Shown here: positions 10,745-22,950 of the stretch, one piece after another | Position numbering within the stretch: the stretch's first letter is position 1 | Layout of the letters: each line of letters starts with the position of its first letter | NCBI RefSeq assembly: GCF_000002425.4 | Contig: NC_037271.1 | Coordinates: 13,455,869 to 13,519,868, forward strand | Source: Physcomitrium patens | Taxonomy: Eukaryota; Streptophyta; Bryopsida; Funariales; Funariaceae | DNA length: 64,000 nt | Direction: 5' to 3' | Translations under genes and position numbers: made by a program | Notes under the pieces: model-generated | What the model was told of the DNA's origin: nothing | Seen by the model: the letters and a program-made list of their open reading frames with translations, nothing else | Databases searched by the model: none

Positions 10745-12234
10745 TTGAAGCCCAAGTATTTTCATCTTCGAGCTATAAAATCAACATTGAATGTTGATTC
10801 AATATTTGTGAAACAAATTCAATCAAGCATGTCCTCTGATCCTCTTGTTCAAGATATCAAGGATACTTCCTCTAAGTCCCATGATACTTTCAAGTTTGAA
10901 TTCAAGAATAATCTATTATATTTTAAAGGATTCCTATATGTTCCAAAAGGTAAAGCCCGATTATGTGTTCTTCAAGCTTGTCATAACTTTTCAACAGCAG
11001 AACACTTTGGATACAATAAAACTTTGGAACTAATATCTAGGGATTTTTGGTGGCCGCAAATGTGGAAGACAGCCAAAGATTTTGTACAATCTTGTAATGT
11101 TTGCTTAAGATGAAAAACTCCTTGTCATCGACCTTACGGACTTTTTCAGGCATTACTTATTCTAGAACAACCATAGTCTACTGTTTCAATGGATTTCATC
11201 TTGAATCTTCTAATCTCAGGTTCTTATGACTCTATATTCGTGATAGTAGATCGTTTTACCAAGATGGCATATTTTGTAGCATGTAAAAAATCTATCATAG
11301 GTAAAGAAACAGCTAAGCTTTTCATTAACAATATCTATCGCTATCATGGATTATCAAAGGATATTATATCGGATACGGAGACTCAATTTGTATCAAGTTT
11401 TTGGAGAACCCTATTCAAGATTTTAAAGGTGGATATAAAGCTTTCTTCAGCTTTTCATCCTCAATTTGATGGACAAATAGAATGGATAAATCAAGTTTTG
11501 GAGCAGTATTTGAGATGTACAATCAACTATCATCAAGATAATTGGACAACTCTTTCATAATTGGTAGAATTTACATATAATAATTTGGTACATTCTTCCA
11601 GTCAACAAACACCTTTCTTTGCCAATTATGGTCATCATCCACATCTTGATACTTTTGACTTTTCAAATGTTGATAATCCTGCGGAGGAAGATTTAGCTAA
11701 TCGCTTCTCAGAGCTACATACAACAATGAAGATATAATTAAAAGAAACTCAAGAATGACAAAAGACCAATGCAGATGCCTATTTGCAAAGAGTAACCACA
11801 ATATAATATGGACGATAAGGTATGGTTACTTCATCATAATATCAAGACTACTTGTCTTTGTGATAAATTAGATTATCGTAGGCTCGGACCTTTTCCTATT
11901 TGTGAACAAATCAATTCTGTTGCCTATTGATTATATCTACCAGAGTCTATGAAGATCCACCCTATATTTCACGTGTCTCTTCTAGAGCCATATAAGATAG
12001 TGAATATCTTAGGAAGAAGACAAATGCCACCACTTCCTATAGAAGTAGATAATAACCAAGAGTTTGAGGTGGAAGAAGTCTTAGACTGAAGGTGGCACCG
12101 AAATAGGTTGAAATATCTTGTTCATTGGTATGGATACGATATTAGTGAATGCACATAGAAGCCATCAAAGAATCTTACAAATGCAGCAAAGAAAGTTGAA
12201 GTCTTTTATCAACGACATCCATCAAAATCAAGAT
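10745..12234 (+). pseudogene. Decayed integrase with C-terminal chromodomain
   Basis: The zinc-binding domain (about 10975-11113) has HNFSTAEHFG and CNVC. The catalytic core (11189-11560) keeps the three acidic positions of the DDE triad: Asp in SMDFIL, Asp in ISDTETQF, and Glu in GQIEWINQ. A chromodomain follows at about 12065-12225 (VEEVLD, YLVHWYGYD, ECT), with two tryptophan positions now stops. Other stops lie at 11112, 11176, 11558, 11736 and 11758. Chromodomains direct integration to heterochromatin in chromoviruses, which suits this AT-rich, gene-poor setting. The gene is a pseudogene despite the retained triad. Confidence 0.9.
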
Positions 12235-12332
12235 GAAGAATAGCAAACCTTTATTATAATAGAAATAAGATCAAAGAAAAATAACATTCTACCTTCTATC
12301 TTTCATTGTAGCTTCTGTGTATTTGTAATGAG

Positions 12333-12756
12333 ATGGAGCACCAACAACTAGCTGATTCAACTCAAGAGCTTTTATTTGCGGACTTACCAAACAAAACATT
12401 GCGATTGTCACAACCTTCAAGATGACGAAATCAAGATGAAGATCCTCAAGAACAACATGTCCTTCCTCGAATAGATGGCGAGATATAACGTGTTTGGTAT
12501 CATGACCTTGGAAGAGAATCCCGATATTTAATATTTTATTAGAGGTAGAAACTACTCTTGATGGTGTTCCAAATGTTTTATTTGAAGGAAGTTATAAAGG
12601 CCTTCACAATGACCAAATAACAGGGTGGTCTTTTTGCCTTGGTATGGGATACTATAGATGGTTGAGAGGACCTATCAACCATCTTCGAAGAGAGCAAAGA
12701 TCGAAGTATGTAGCAAATATAATTCATCGCATCTTGGACTTCCTCAACATATGAAG
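12333..12756 (+). pseudogene. Unidentified accessory ORF remnant between chromodomain and 3' LTR
   Basis: After the chromodomain about 550 bp remain before the LTR. They contain coding-like sequence: a frame starting MEHQQLADSTQELLF, two stops, then in a shifted frame a stretch of about 75 codons with no stop (around 12550-12754), including ITGWSFCLGMGYYRW. I do not recognise this protein. It is less AT-rich than pure spacer. It could be a lineage-specific third gene of the element or host sequence picked up by it. Confidence 0.4.
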
Positions 12757-12783
12757 ACCGCTCCTCATGGAACTCGTCCCTAA

Positions 12784-12795
12784 AAGGGGGGGTAA
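12784..12795 (+). other. Polypurine tract of the chromovirus
   Basis: An aaaagggggggg-like run directly precedes the 3' LTR, the normal place for the plus-strand primer. The last few bases (taa) separate it from the LTR start. Confidence 0.85.
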
Positions 12796-13343
12796 TGTCA
12801 CAGACATATATATTTATGTCAATAGTTACTTACATGATTAAGTAGAAGTAGGTAAAATAGAATAATTTCATAAAGTCTTCTAGAGAAGCTTTCTAGAAGC
12901 TTCATAGATATAGTTTTGACTTTAGATATGTTCGTAGGTTAGAAACTTGGCCAAAAAGCTAACCATGTATTGGTAGCTTATGGAACAAGTTACCTCCGTG
13001 TAGTAGCTTGTGGAATAGGCCAACTACGTGGCACATACATAGATAACTTGCCTTGCAAGATAAGACATGTAGCTAGCAAAGTCAACACATGTTGGAGGTC
13101 CTATTGGACATCGCCAAGTGGCTCTTAGTTAGATAGTATATATGGAGGCAAGAGTGAAGCCTTCTTCACTCTTGTCAACACCTTTCTAGTCTTAGTCTTA
13201 TTTCAAGACTTTCTAGTCTTTTTGTTTTTGGCAATAGCCATTCTAGTTAATATTACATCACTTTTTGAGTAACTTTCTAGTTCTCTTCAGTGATAGAAGA
13301 GTGTATTGAGGATTCCCTTTCTTCGAGATTCATGTCTTTGATA
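12796..13343 (+). repeat. 3' LTR of the chromovirus
   Basis: 548 bp, the same length as the 5' LTR, with scattered single-base differences and no visible indel. Many differences are transitions (a/g, c/t). It starts TGTCACAGACATA directly after the polypurine tract and ends at TTGATA, followed by gtaac. Confidence 0.92.
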
Positions 13344-13348
13344 GTAAC

Positions 13349-15332
13349 TTCTTAAAGCTTGTCATATTGTACTAGCCATTGTAAAGTAAAAATAATCTAC
13401 CATCTTATCAACCTCATACAAATTATATTGGAACAACATATGAAATAAATATCAAGAATGTAAAGAAGATGGCCTCTTTTAGCTCATGTGGTATCTAGTT
13501 AATTGCAGTGAATACATATAGAAAAAAATTAGCAATATCATTTATTAATGGTAACATGTTTGCCTTGTAAAGAAAAAAAAAAAAACTATTTTGAATGGAT
13601 TTTAAGAATTTTCATTGGTTATTTGGACATGAATGTTGAAAAATAGAATCCTTGAAAAACTAATAAAACTAGGATTGCTAAAATATCACTTTATAATGAT
13701 AAGCATCTACAAGCTTCCAAAAATAAGGAATAATGGAAGTACTACAATTATCATAGAAGCCGTAAGCGCTATTAAAGATTAAAGTTACAATAGTATGAGG
13801 AGAGGTAATTAATTCTTATAAGATAGAAGAATGCAAAGTAACATTAATTACACTTTATACCTCCTATAAAAATATGAGATATTTGTATACGAAATCAAAT
13901 GGCAATATAGAAAAATATATAGATATTGGTTGCTACTATGAGAGATAGTCATTTAGAATTTGTGCCTTAAATATAACAATGTAGTGTTGAACAAAAGACA
14001 TTAGTATTCAAAATTAAAAATAAATAAATAAATAAAAATTTGCAATAAGATGTGATTAAGTCTTATTAATTATGGAAAGATTATTTTGGTCTTGTTATAT
14101 GCTAAAATCAAATAAGAACTTGACAAGTTTAAAATTTTACTAAAACAATTCTAATTAGAATGGTGTTCAAATGAAGTTATTGCAATATGAACCTTGGTAG
14201 CTCCCAAATAAAAGTTAAGTGGCCCTAGATTAGTATGTTAAATCTAGGACTAGATTGTATGTGTCTTAAGTATTGATTAGACTTGGCTAAGACATTTATA
14301 TTGTATTTTCTACTTATAATGAAGATTTTTTTATTTGTGTCAAAAATAAATAAATAAATAAATAAATAATAAAAAATCTAAATATTAGAATGATTTGACT
14401 TTGCATCTTATTCATTTGGTGATAAAATCATGTAAATATCTCTCAACTATGCTCTTGGTTGCCTTTGACCACTTGAACTATTAATAGTTATTTTACATTT
14501 TTTTCTTAGATTTCTAACTTTTTTACTACTATTTTTGTAATAAAGACTTGTTTTCAATTAAACTAAAGTATTGTAACAAAAGCCCATGATCTCTAAAGAA
14601 TATACATTTAAAATTATTTTATAGGCAAAAAAAAACCAAGTTGTGTATTTCATGTTCATACAACTTTTAATTTAATCATAATTTGTTCTATTTTTAATAA
14701 ACTTAAGTATTAATTATTAACATGTATTTTAGATTAGTACCATAGTGATTAATTAATTATTATTTTTTATTTGATATTATATATTCTTTCAATAAAAAAA
14801 TATAAAAAATATAAAAAAAAAATACTATGAAATATTTTATGTATGTTTATATTAATATTTTAAAAAATATTATATATAGTTAATAATCAAATATTCTTTT
14901 AAAACCATAATAAATACTTGATAAGTTGTAAAAAAAAAATTAATATTTATATCAAAAACAATTATGAATTTTATTAAAATATGAAAATAAAAATATCCTA
15001 CTAGAAAAATTATTAATTAACTTTATGATGAATTTAATAAATATATTATATTATTCGTATTATTTTAAATAAAATTAATATTTTAGAGTATTAAAAATAA
15101 TAAGGTGATTATTAAATAGAATATGATTTATTAAAAATACAACATTACAAGCACAATAAAACATTGATGTATAAAATATTTGGTGGCATTTAATATTAAA
15201 AAAATATCAAAAAATTTATAAAATATTTTGGTAGTTATTCTCAAGTATCAATCTAATATCGTTGGCCTTGTAAGTTGTTATTTTTATTGACCATATAATT
15301 TCAATCCATATCTATTTTAAATAGATTCTTTG

Positions 15333-15363
<31 letters not shown>

Positions 15364-18300
15364 ATAATGAATTTTATTAAAGATTTATAAATCTCAAATT
15401 TTCACAAATTCATTTCTATAGTAGTAGATCTCCTAATCAAAATGGTAAGTACTATACATTCTTAAAAGTAATATTGCAAAAAATATATAAAATAAAAAAA
15501 ACCCAATTTTTATTTTTAAAAATATATTCGAATATATATATATACTTATATTCAAATATCTAGATGTAATTTAATAATTATGAAATTTGCAAAGGATTTG
15601 GCTAATATTTCTCATTATAGATCCACATACTAATTATGTAAATGAAACTGTTTTATCCAAACAATGTCTTCTTCATGAAAAATTTCAAAGAATGTTGCAC
15701 CAAAATCTTAAAACAAAGTCAATAATATGGCATGATTAAATTTTCTTAATATACATGTAAAGGTTGAACCATTTTAATTTTTTTTTAAATCAATCTAAGT
15801 GCTTTTTAGTTTATACTAAAATAAGGAATAAATTCTTTTATTTTAATTTTTTGTGTGTTAGTTCCATAAAATATTATAAAATAATCAATATATGTTAAAA
15901 AATTTAATTAAAAATAAAAAAACATTAGATAGCAGATATACCTTTTTTAAAATAATCTTTAAAAATATTATTTTAATATTTAATATAGTTTTATTAGATA
16001 GTCTTGGTGCTTGTTATTAAAGTGCAAAGTGGATAACACATGTATTTTCTTTTCAAATTTCTCAAGTACATATTTTGATTTTATGCTTGCATGAGTATAA
16101 AATATTATTGTCAATTCAGAATCTTTATCAAGCAATTTTATACACAATATAAATTCGTTATAATTTTATAGATCTTAGATTGCATTAACTTGTAAAAAAA
16201 ACTGAAGTTAAACAATCTTTTGTTACAATCATACTTAAAAAAAAGAGCTAATATAATAAAACTCTGTACTTGAAAGGAAAAAATAAAATAAAATAAAAAG
16301 AAAGAAGAGAGAAGTAAGAAGTAAAACTATATATTAATAAATTGATTAGAGAACAGCTTGAATAAGTCTCAAAAACATTTATATACACAAATTAGATGTA
16401 CATGTGCCTTGGGATGAGATACATGGTTAGAAAAGAAAAAAATCTTACATCTCAAAAGCTGTTAGAAAAACATCCTAAAATTTTGATATTTGACATAAAA
16501 GTCTTGTGGTTTTTAAAAAATTTCTACATGCTTTTTCTTTAATAAGTATATATAGAAGCTTGATTAAAGATATCAATATTTCTAGTTTTAGTCATTTCCA
16601 ATAATCATATTAACACCTTTTCTTGTGATATATGTATATCTATATATATATATATATATATATATAAATGGTATTTTTCCTTTGTTTCAAATTTTTCATA
16701 AGTATGATTTATTTTAATAAGTTGGTATTAATATATATTTTTGATACTTTAAAAAATATAATTTTATTTATTTATTTATTTCTTGATAATGATTTTCTAA
16801 AGATTACAATTAAGTAATTTATATTAAAAAGATATATAAATATGTATAAATATTTATAATATCCATGGTGCAAAATATATTTACTTGAGAATCTAGTTGT
16901 CTAGTTTTCAAGAAAATATAGATAATATTCAATGAATTTGTAAAAGTGGTTTTAAATTTTTGAAACAAAATTAGACTAGAAGCCAAATTCTTAAATCACT
17001 TTAAATCAAAATATAATGATAAGAATTTTTCATAGGCTTTTTTTAAAAATTAGATTTTAAAATATTAATGGTTGTATTGATTTTTAAGTCCAGTTTCTTA
17101 TTTTATAAGTGATTAGAATATTTATATATTTATGTAAATGATCAAGTCTTTTTACTTCTAATAAATTTAGTTGTAGCTTTATATTTAGGATTCTAAAAAG
17201 TATTTTCTATAATAAATTTAGTAGTTTAAAGTTGCCTAATTTCTCTAAAAAAATATATTATACTATGTTTAAAAAATATAGTACTGAATTAAATAAAAAC
17301 CATTAAAATTACATTCTTTCTTAATTTGGTTTGTTGTAATAATACATCTACCATCTATTATATCATAATTTCAAATTAAAAATTCAGTGCTAAGTCTACA
17401 TTTTTTTTAATACTTTATTTAAAATCACATTTAAGTGTAAAATAATTTTCAAATAACTAGACACAATTGCAACATAACTAGATAAAGTTTTACCTCATGA
17501 CATGAGTAATATGAGAGAAGCAGACAAAGACTTGTAGAAATAATTTAAGGTACACATAAAATCAATTTCAAGCTAAGAAGGGTTGAAGTAGCTCTTTAAA
17601 AATATAAAAATCTCTACAACAAATGAAATTAAGGCAGAAACTCTCAAAAAATTATGAAAACAAAATAAGACGTAAACACCAAGTTAAAATTGATTCAAAC
17701 TGAAGATTCAATAAAAAAAAGATAAAAGATGGATACACAAAAGTTTATTTTAAGGAATATAGAGACAAATGATCATTTTGAAAAATATCTAAACTAAAAG
17801 ACCAAAAACATCACTCAATCCACAAGCAAACATATATTAAACAAGCACGCACTATATTTTATTTTACCTTCTGCAATAGCTTGCAAGTAACATTAATAAT
17901 TTACACAAACTAATAATTTATAATAATATCTATTAAAGAAAACATCATCCATGCTATATATAAAACACTTACTAGTCTCTGTTAATAAATTCTACTGGTT
18001 GTTGTAATAAATTGGTTGATTCAATAGTCAACTTGCCATACTTAAAAATTAGTTGACCATCTCTCAAAGCACATTTTTTAAAATATTAAACTAATGTTAT
18101 TTTAGTAATTAATTATTTTTGAAAATTCTGGTTGATATATAGACATGATTAAAGCAAGTCACTAATAATAGTTTTAATACAACTTCTAATTAGTACCTTA
18201 TATCTTAAGGACATGAATCTAGACAAAACCTAAAAGACAATGCACTTATATATCACAATAAAAAGTAAAGAGAGAAGATATAAATATAATATAGAAAAGA

Positions 18301-19250
18301 ATTAGAATGATTAATTTTAAATATTAAGAAAGAAAATTCTTTATTTAAGATTTGAATACAAGAAAGGCATTGATAAGCTTAAGAATATCCTCACTTTTGT
18401 TCCTATATATATATATATATATATATTACTAAGAAAACCTTGTAGAAGCTTTCTAAGGACCATAAGACTTGTAGCCTAAGCATCAAGTTATAGATTGCTT
18501 CCAATACAACTTCTTAAAAAATATAAACTTGTATAACAAGTTTTAATAGTTACATGACATTTCTATAAAAATTTAAAGGTCTAATCAATGTCTAAAAAAA
18601 CTCATTGAAGTTTGTTAAAAAAGATATTATATACAAAGCATGTACTATCCACTTTTATTTATTCAAGTAAACTAGGCATCCATTTATATTTATAAAAATA
18701 AATATTGTAATTTTTAGTTTTTGTAAATTTAAATTTTTATAGTTTTTGTTCTAATATATAGCTCATATTTTTTGGTTTCTCTATTTTGTTTCATAATACT
18801 TTAGTTTGGTGCTTTGATATCTAGACCCACTTAAATTTAGTAGTATCTATACTTTATTTAAATTTTATTACTTATTCATATTATAATAAGATTTAGGATG
18901 TGCTTTCTTATTGCCCTGTGCCAAGTATTTTGCTAAATGACTACAACATGTTTTTATTGTCATTAAGTTTTTAATCTTTTATGTCTATTAATTCGGAATT
19001 ATTGCATTAGATGGACCTAGTGTTATTCTAATGATATCTCCATGCTAATTGCATATGATATAATTTAAATTCGTCTTATAAATGGATTATCATGTTTTGA
19101 TTGGGCCCGCACTGACCCACCAGAGCTCTGTGTCTGGCAGTGCCACAATTGCATCAAATCCAACAAAATATAAATTGTAGTATAACGTGATAAGACCGAG
19201 TCATTTGCTGGGCTACCATCATAATGGCCATGCAGTTTAGGGTTCCAGCA
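13349..19250. other. Gene-free AT-rich region
   Basis: Nearly 6 kb with frequent stops in all frames and no recognised protein motif. It holds (AT)n tracts at 15337-15362, 16641-16666 and 18404-18426 and (AAAT)n-like runs near 14020 and 14345. At about 18360-18640 are faint echoes of the inverted chromovirus LTR (gaaaggcattga near 18362). Most of it is probably eroded transposon DNA. Confidence 0.6.
18300..18640 (-). repeat. Possible very old inverted fragment of the chromovirus LTR
   Basis: The words 'gaaaggcattgataag', 'gttcctatatata' and the following 'tagaagctttctaagga' run in the same order as in the antisense LTR at 6256-6782 (gaaaggcattgaaaag, 'gcctccatatata'). The match is short and interrupted, so it is a weak call. 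Confidence 0.3.
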
Positions 19251-19254
19251 GAAG

Positions 19255-19276
19255 TAATAATAATAATAATAATAAT
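19255..19276. repeat. (AAT)n microsatellite
   Basis: Seven or so tandem AAT units at the boundary between AT-rich repeat DNA and the first gene island, about 370 bp upstream of the ATG of the small gene at 19637. A similar (AAT)n tract lies at 54986-55007. Confidence 0.9.
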
Positions 19277-19636
19277 AGCACATATATATATATTTTGAGG
19301 TAGATCTTGATAAAGTAAAGTTGTGGTTTCATAATTGATAATGAAAAGAAAGTTGACACGTGGGCGTATTGGCATGGGTTTCATGCTGGCCCAATCCGTT
19401 ACTATTGCCAACTCAGCCATTCCAACTCGCCGAAAACTATTTCCAGCCACGTCAGATTCATATTCATTCATCCAATTAGAATCGATAGGCTTTCGTCGTA
19501 ATTGATGAAAGTAGTGTAGGGCTTAAGGATTTCGACTTGCTGGAGGGTTTGTGTCGTCGCAGTTGGAGCTGTAGGGGGTTTGCCACAGCCAGGCTCAAGT
19601 TGAGCTTCACAGGATTACGGGCTTGAGTTTATCGTA

Positions 19637-21125
19637 ATGGCCGATCGGCAGCTGGAGGCCAGTAGCAGTGCAGCGCCACGAGCGGGACGGAAAATGCCGC
19701 CTCCTTTCAAGGGGCCTAGTCCTCCAGGAGAAGGGAAGAAGATGGCCCGGAAATCACCGGCGCAGCTCATAGCTCACTACACGGCCAAAGGGATGGACGA
19801 GAAGGCGGCATCAGAGAAGGTGATTGAGGACCTCCAGAAGGCGCTGGCGTTTTCATTCCAGAGCTATCCTATGCAGAAGATGATGGTGATGGACAAGCAG
19901 TTGAGGACCAACATGGACTTGTTCACTCAACGGCTTTCAGTTATCGAGCAAAAGGTGAGTCTCTTTTCCGGAAGATATTTTTGCAGGGTTTCGTTCAACA
20001 TTGTCTATCGTGTTGGTTAGTTTTCGGGTTGTTCCTGGATTTGTGAGACTGCTTAGGAAATCTTGGTATATCTTGTGTAAGAGATTAGGAGAGCGTATGG
20101 AGGGGATTTCTCTTGATTGTGTTTGGTAGCAAGGCTGGATATGTATATTCCTAGTTGCGCATGACAAGCACTGGAAGAATTAGAGTGTGAAATTAAGCAA
20201 TATGTGCGTATTTATTCGCTGGAAAATTTGTATACGACAAGGTTCGATAGCTTTTCGTAGTCTAGAAAATTGCCGCTTGTTTTTATTACTTGCTTAAACA
20301 GTTACGGTCTAATTTCTGGTTCTGGGTTCCGTGTTTTTCTGTTGCTAGTTTTTCCACTTTCACCCTCTTGGATTTTGAAGTGTGGCATTCAAAGGAGCTG
20401 CATATGTCGCAGTTGATTACCCATAATTCCTTGACTTCTGAAGCATATCGTCCTGTAAATGGGTTGTCCACCGATGTTGCTTCAATACTGGAGTTGTGCT
20501 GTAAGAAAAGTTTTCCATTCAAAGTGCTTCATTCCTTCACGCTTCATAGCGGTGAATGAAACCTTGGTGAAATGTTCACAATTTGGGGGAAATTTATAGG
20601 TCAATAACGAATTGTCTGACTCCCGATTGGTCTCAATCTTGTAGATGCTGTCTAGTTTAAGATGTAATGATCAATATCATCTAGATTTATAATTCATTTA
20701 TAACTCTGGATTCCCGAGGGAATTGTAAGGCTGCAAGTACAAATTGATTTTTTTTTAAAATTTTAAATTAAATTTTTTTTTTACCGATTTGATAATTGAA
20801 CATAGTGCCAGACTACGGTGCAGAATTCTGGTCTCACTAATAACTAGCGGTGATTTCTGTTGGTTTAGTTCGGTATTGTTTGTTGTATCGTCGTTTATTT
20901 CTTCGTGCTTATGTGTCCAAAATTATGAGCAATTTTGATATTGAAATGATTTTCTTGTATTTGCTTTAGGTGGATTCAAAACCAACCCTACGGACAGTAT
21001 TTGGAGCTGGAGTGGCTGCAGGAGGTCTGCTTAGGGTTATGTTCGACGGAGTACCTCATTTAATGCAAGCAGTGGCTCGGATTAGAAACGATGCCGCATC
21101 GGCCACATCAAGTTCAAAAATTTAG
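19637..21125 (+). CDS. Unidentified two-exon gene, small Pro/Lys-rich protein (157 aa)
   Basis: Exon 1 is 19637-19954 and exon 2 is 20970-21125. The 1015-bp intron begins GTGAGT and ends in TTTAG, and both exons are in phase 0. The protein has a flexible Ala/Ser/Pro-rich N-terminus (to about residue 38), a helical middle (ARKSPAQLIAHY, then DEKAASEKVIEDLQKAL; residues 39-105) and a small Gly/Ala-rich segment, FGAGVAAGGLLRVMF, near residue 120, which might pack against or enter a membrane. I do not recognise the family. GC-rich coding use, good splice sites and a stop shortly after the second exon support a real gene. It could be a conserved plant protein of unknown function. The start is the first ATG of the open frame, in GTAATGGCC context. 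Confidence 0.75.
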
Positions 21126-22390
21126 CTTAGTTTTTACATTCTTTTAATACACAGTAGATATGATCACAGCAGGGCTCAAATGCTAGGGTTAGTAGTCAAC
21201 ATGTCGGAGTGATTGCACGATGGAGTTTCATCGACTGGGGCCCAACTGGTCAGGTTGCTCCAACAGGATGCACGATGCGTGTTGGAGGGTATGTGCAAGG
21301 TTTTGCTCATCAGGTTAACGATGCGCAACTTAGTATTTTACGAGAGCTTTTGTTTCTTCTTAGTCGATGGTTTCTGTGTTTGACGTTATTCTTGTTACAA
21401 GTGACTGTGAAGGTACAACTATAATGCATTGTTTGGTGGGGTACACTTTACCGAGATACGTGTAAAGCCAAGCCGCACGAGATAAATTGATGGCATGACA
21501 CACTTCTGAGTCACTGCAAGTCAGCTTCATAGCTACCGTACTTACATTAATTGCGGCATATTTTAACCCCAACATCTGACTTGACTTCTGTCATCCTCTA
21601 TCTGGTTTATCTCTAACAATGTTGGAATGACGTGCACTCTGCTGTTACATATTGAACTGGCTTACATGAACTTCAGCCTACCTTGGCCATTTCATGTTTA
21701 CAGTAGTGTCCACCAGAATTTGAATATGTCTTTTGGTGAAAGTCGGCTGAAGTAAAAATGAAGCTTCTGGGTCTAGCTGAAAGTCCGCGGCTGTAATATG
21801 ATCATATGTGGGTGCTTAGAAAGAATGCTTCCAGAGACATATCAAGTTTGTGTAGCCAGATTTATCATGAAATACGTGTTGTATTTCACACTTGTAACAT
21901 CTGAAAACTCAAAACTTTAGGAGACGAAACGCAAGGTAGACTACTGAGAATGAGTGCTGTGAACTTTTTCGCAATGCGTGGGTGACGAGGAAGAAGCTCT
22001 GCCTCACGTCGATATTGCTTCCTCTCTTAAGAAAACTTCCTCTACGCTTAGCTTTAAAACATCGTCAAAATGCACGCCTGGTGGACATCAATAGCCTTGA
22101 AGTTACGCCTACTTTTCGAGAGCGTCATCAAAACAATATCATGCAGGGCGAAATTGGCTGCTAAAGAACAAACGATTCTTCCTTCGTCTTTATGTTCTCA
22201 ATTTTCATCTTCAGAGGTTGCATACCCAAGAACGTAGATTTCCCACGCGATCGAAGGGAAGAATGCCGCCACTTCTTGTCCTGACCAGTGGTCACGGAAA
22301 CTGATGTGCGGTCATGGGCCTGGCTACTTACAAGCCACGCTTTAATGGACGAAACCCTAGATAGTGAGCGTCTACAGTCTCTTGGAATTC
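21126..22390. other. Intergenic region between the small gene and the KOC1-like gene
   Basis: About 1.3 kb of mixed composition. The left part should hold the 3' UTR of the small gene, and the right part, from about 22200, the promoter and 5' leader of the kinase gene. Short ORFs here (such as 21209-21424 and 21982-22164) show no family resemblance and are probably chance. Confidence 0.5.
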
Positions 22391-22916
22391 CCGTGGAGCA
22401 GATATCGTGAATCTGGGAAGCATCACTGTATCAAGATGCTGTGATTCTCTGAACCGACGGCATCGACATCCGCGCATGTATTTCACAGCGTCAGAGATTG
22501 AGGAAATTGCATTTTACGTTGACAATTGTACCAGTAGAGAAGTAACAATTCGCCTGGAGAGCATCCGGAAAATAGGTTCGCAGAGGTCGACGTATCAGGT
22601 GGTAAGTAAGAATTTCGCGGCATATCAATCGAGCCATGTTGTGCCTGAAGACATGTCTGTGTCATCATATTTGAGGTGTCTAGTCGGATTGCTTTCTTTG
22701 GACATCTCGAACGTGACTTGCGTGCTTGGATCTTTGCGTCCCTTTGCGTGTGTATTACATATTCTTCGGGGTCAAGAACAGGGGCTGCCCTGGAAACTGG
22801 ACTGTTGGTGCCAGTCTTGTTGTAAGCGATCGGGGGCTTTCTGTAGAGGGTTTGTGTGTGGGGAGGAGGCGAAGTCGGGCGGAGAGCAGTGCGTCAAGGC
22901 TCTTGTTCTGGTTGTT

Positions 22917-22950
<34 letters not shown>

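Larger units (their letters stand above)
6908..13343 (+). mobile_element. Complete but inactive Ty3/gypsy chromovirus
   Basis: Two 548-bp direct LTRs bound a 5.3-kb interior holding, in order, gag, protease, reverse transcriptase, RNase H, integrase and a C-terminal chromodomain, the order of Ty3/gypsy elements. The chromodomain makes it a chromovirus. The flanks gtaat (6903-6907) and gtaac (13344-13348) look like a 5-bp target duplication with one change. Every coding domain is interrupted by stops or frameshifts. Protease, RT and zinc-knuckle key residues are changed, so it cannot move on its own. No clear tRNA primer site was recognised after the left LTR. Confidence 0.95.

Noticed and set aside
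19065..19283. ORF with a poly-Tyr start on the minus strand
   Set aside because: The Tyr run is simply the (AAT)n microsatellite read in reverse; the remainder has no recognisable motif.
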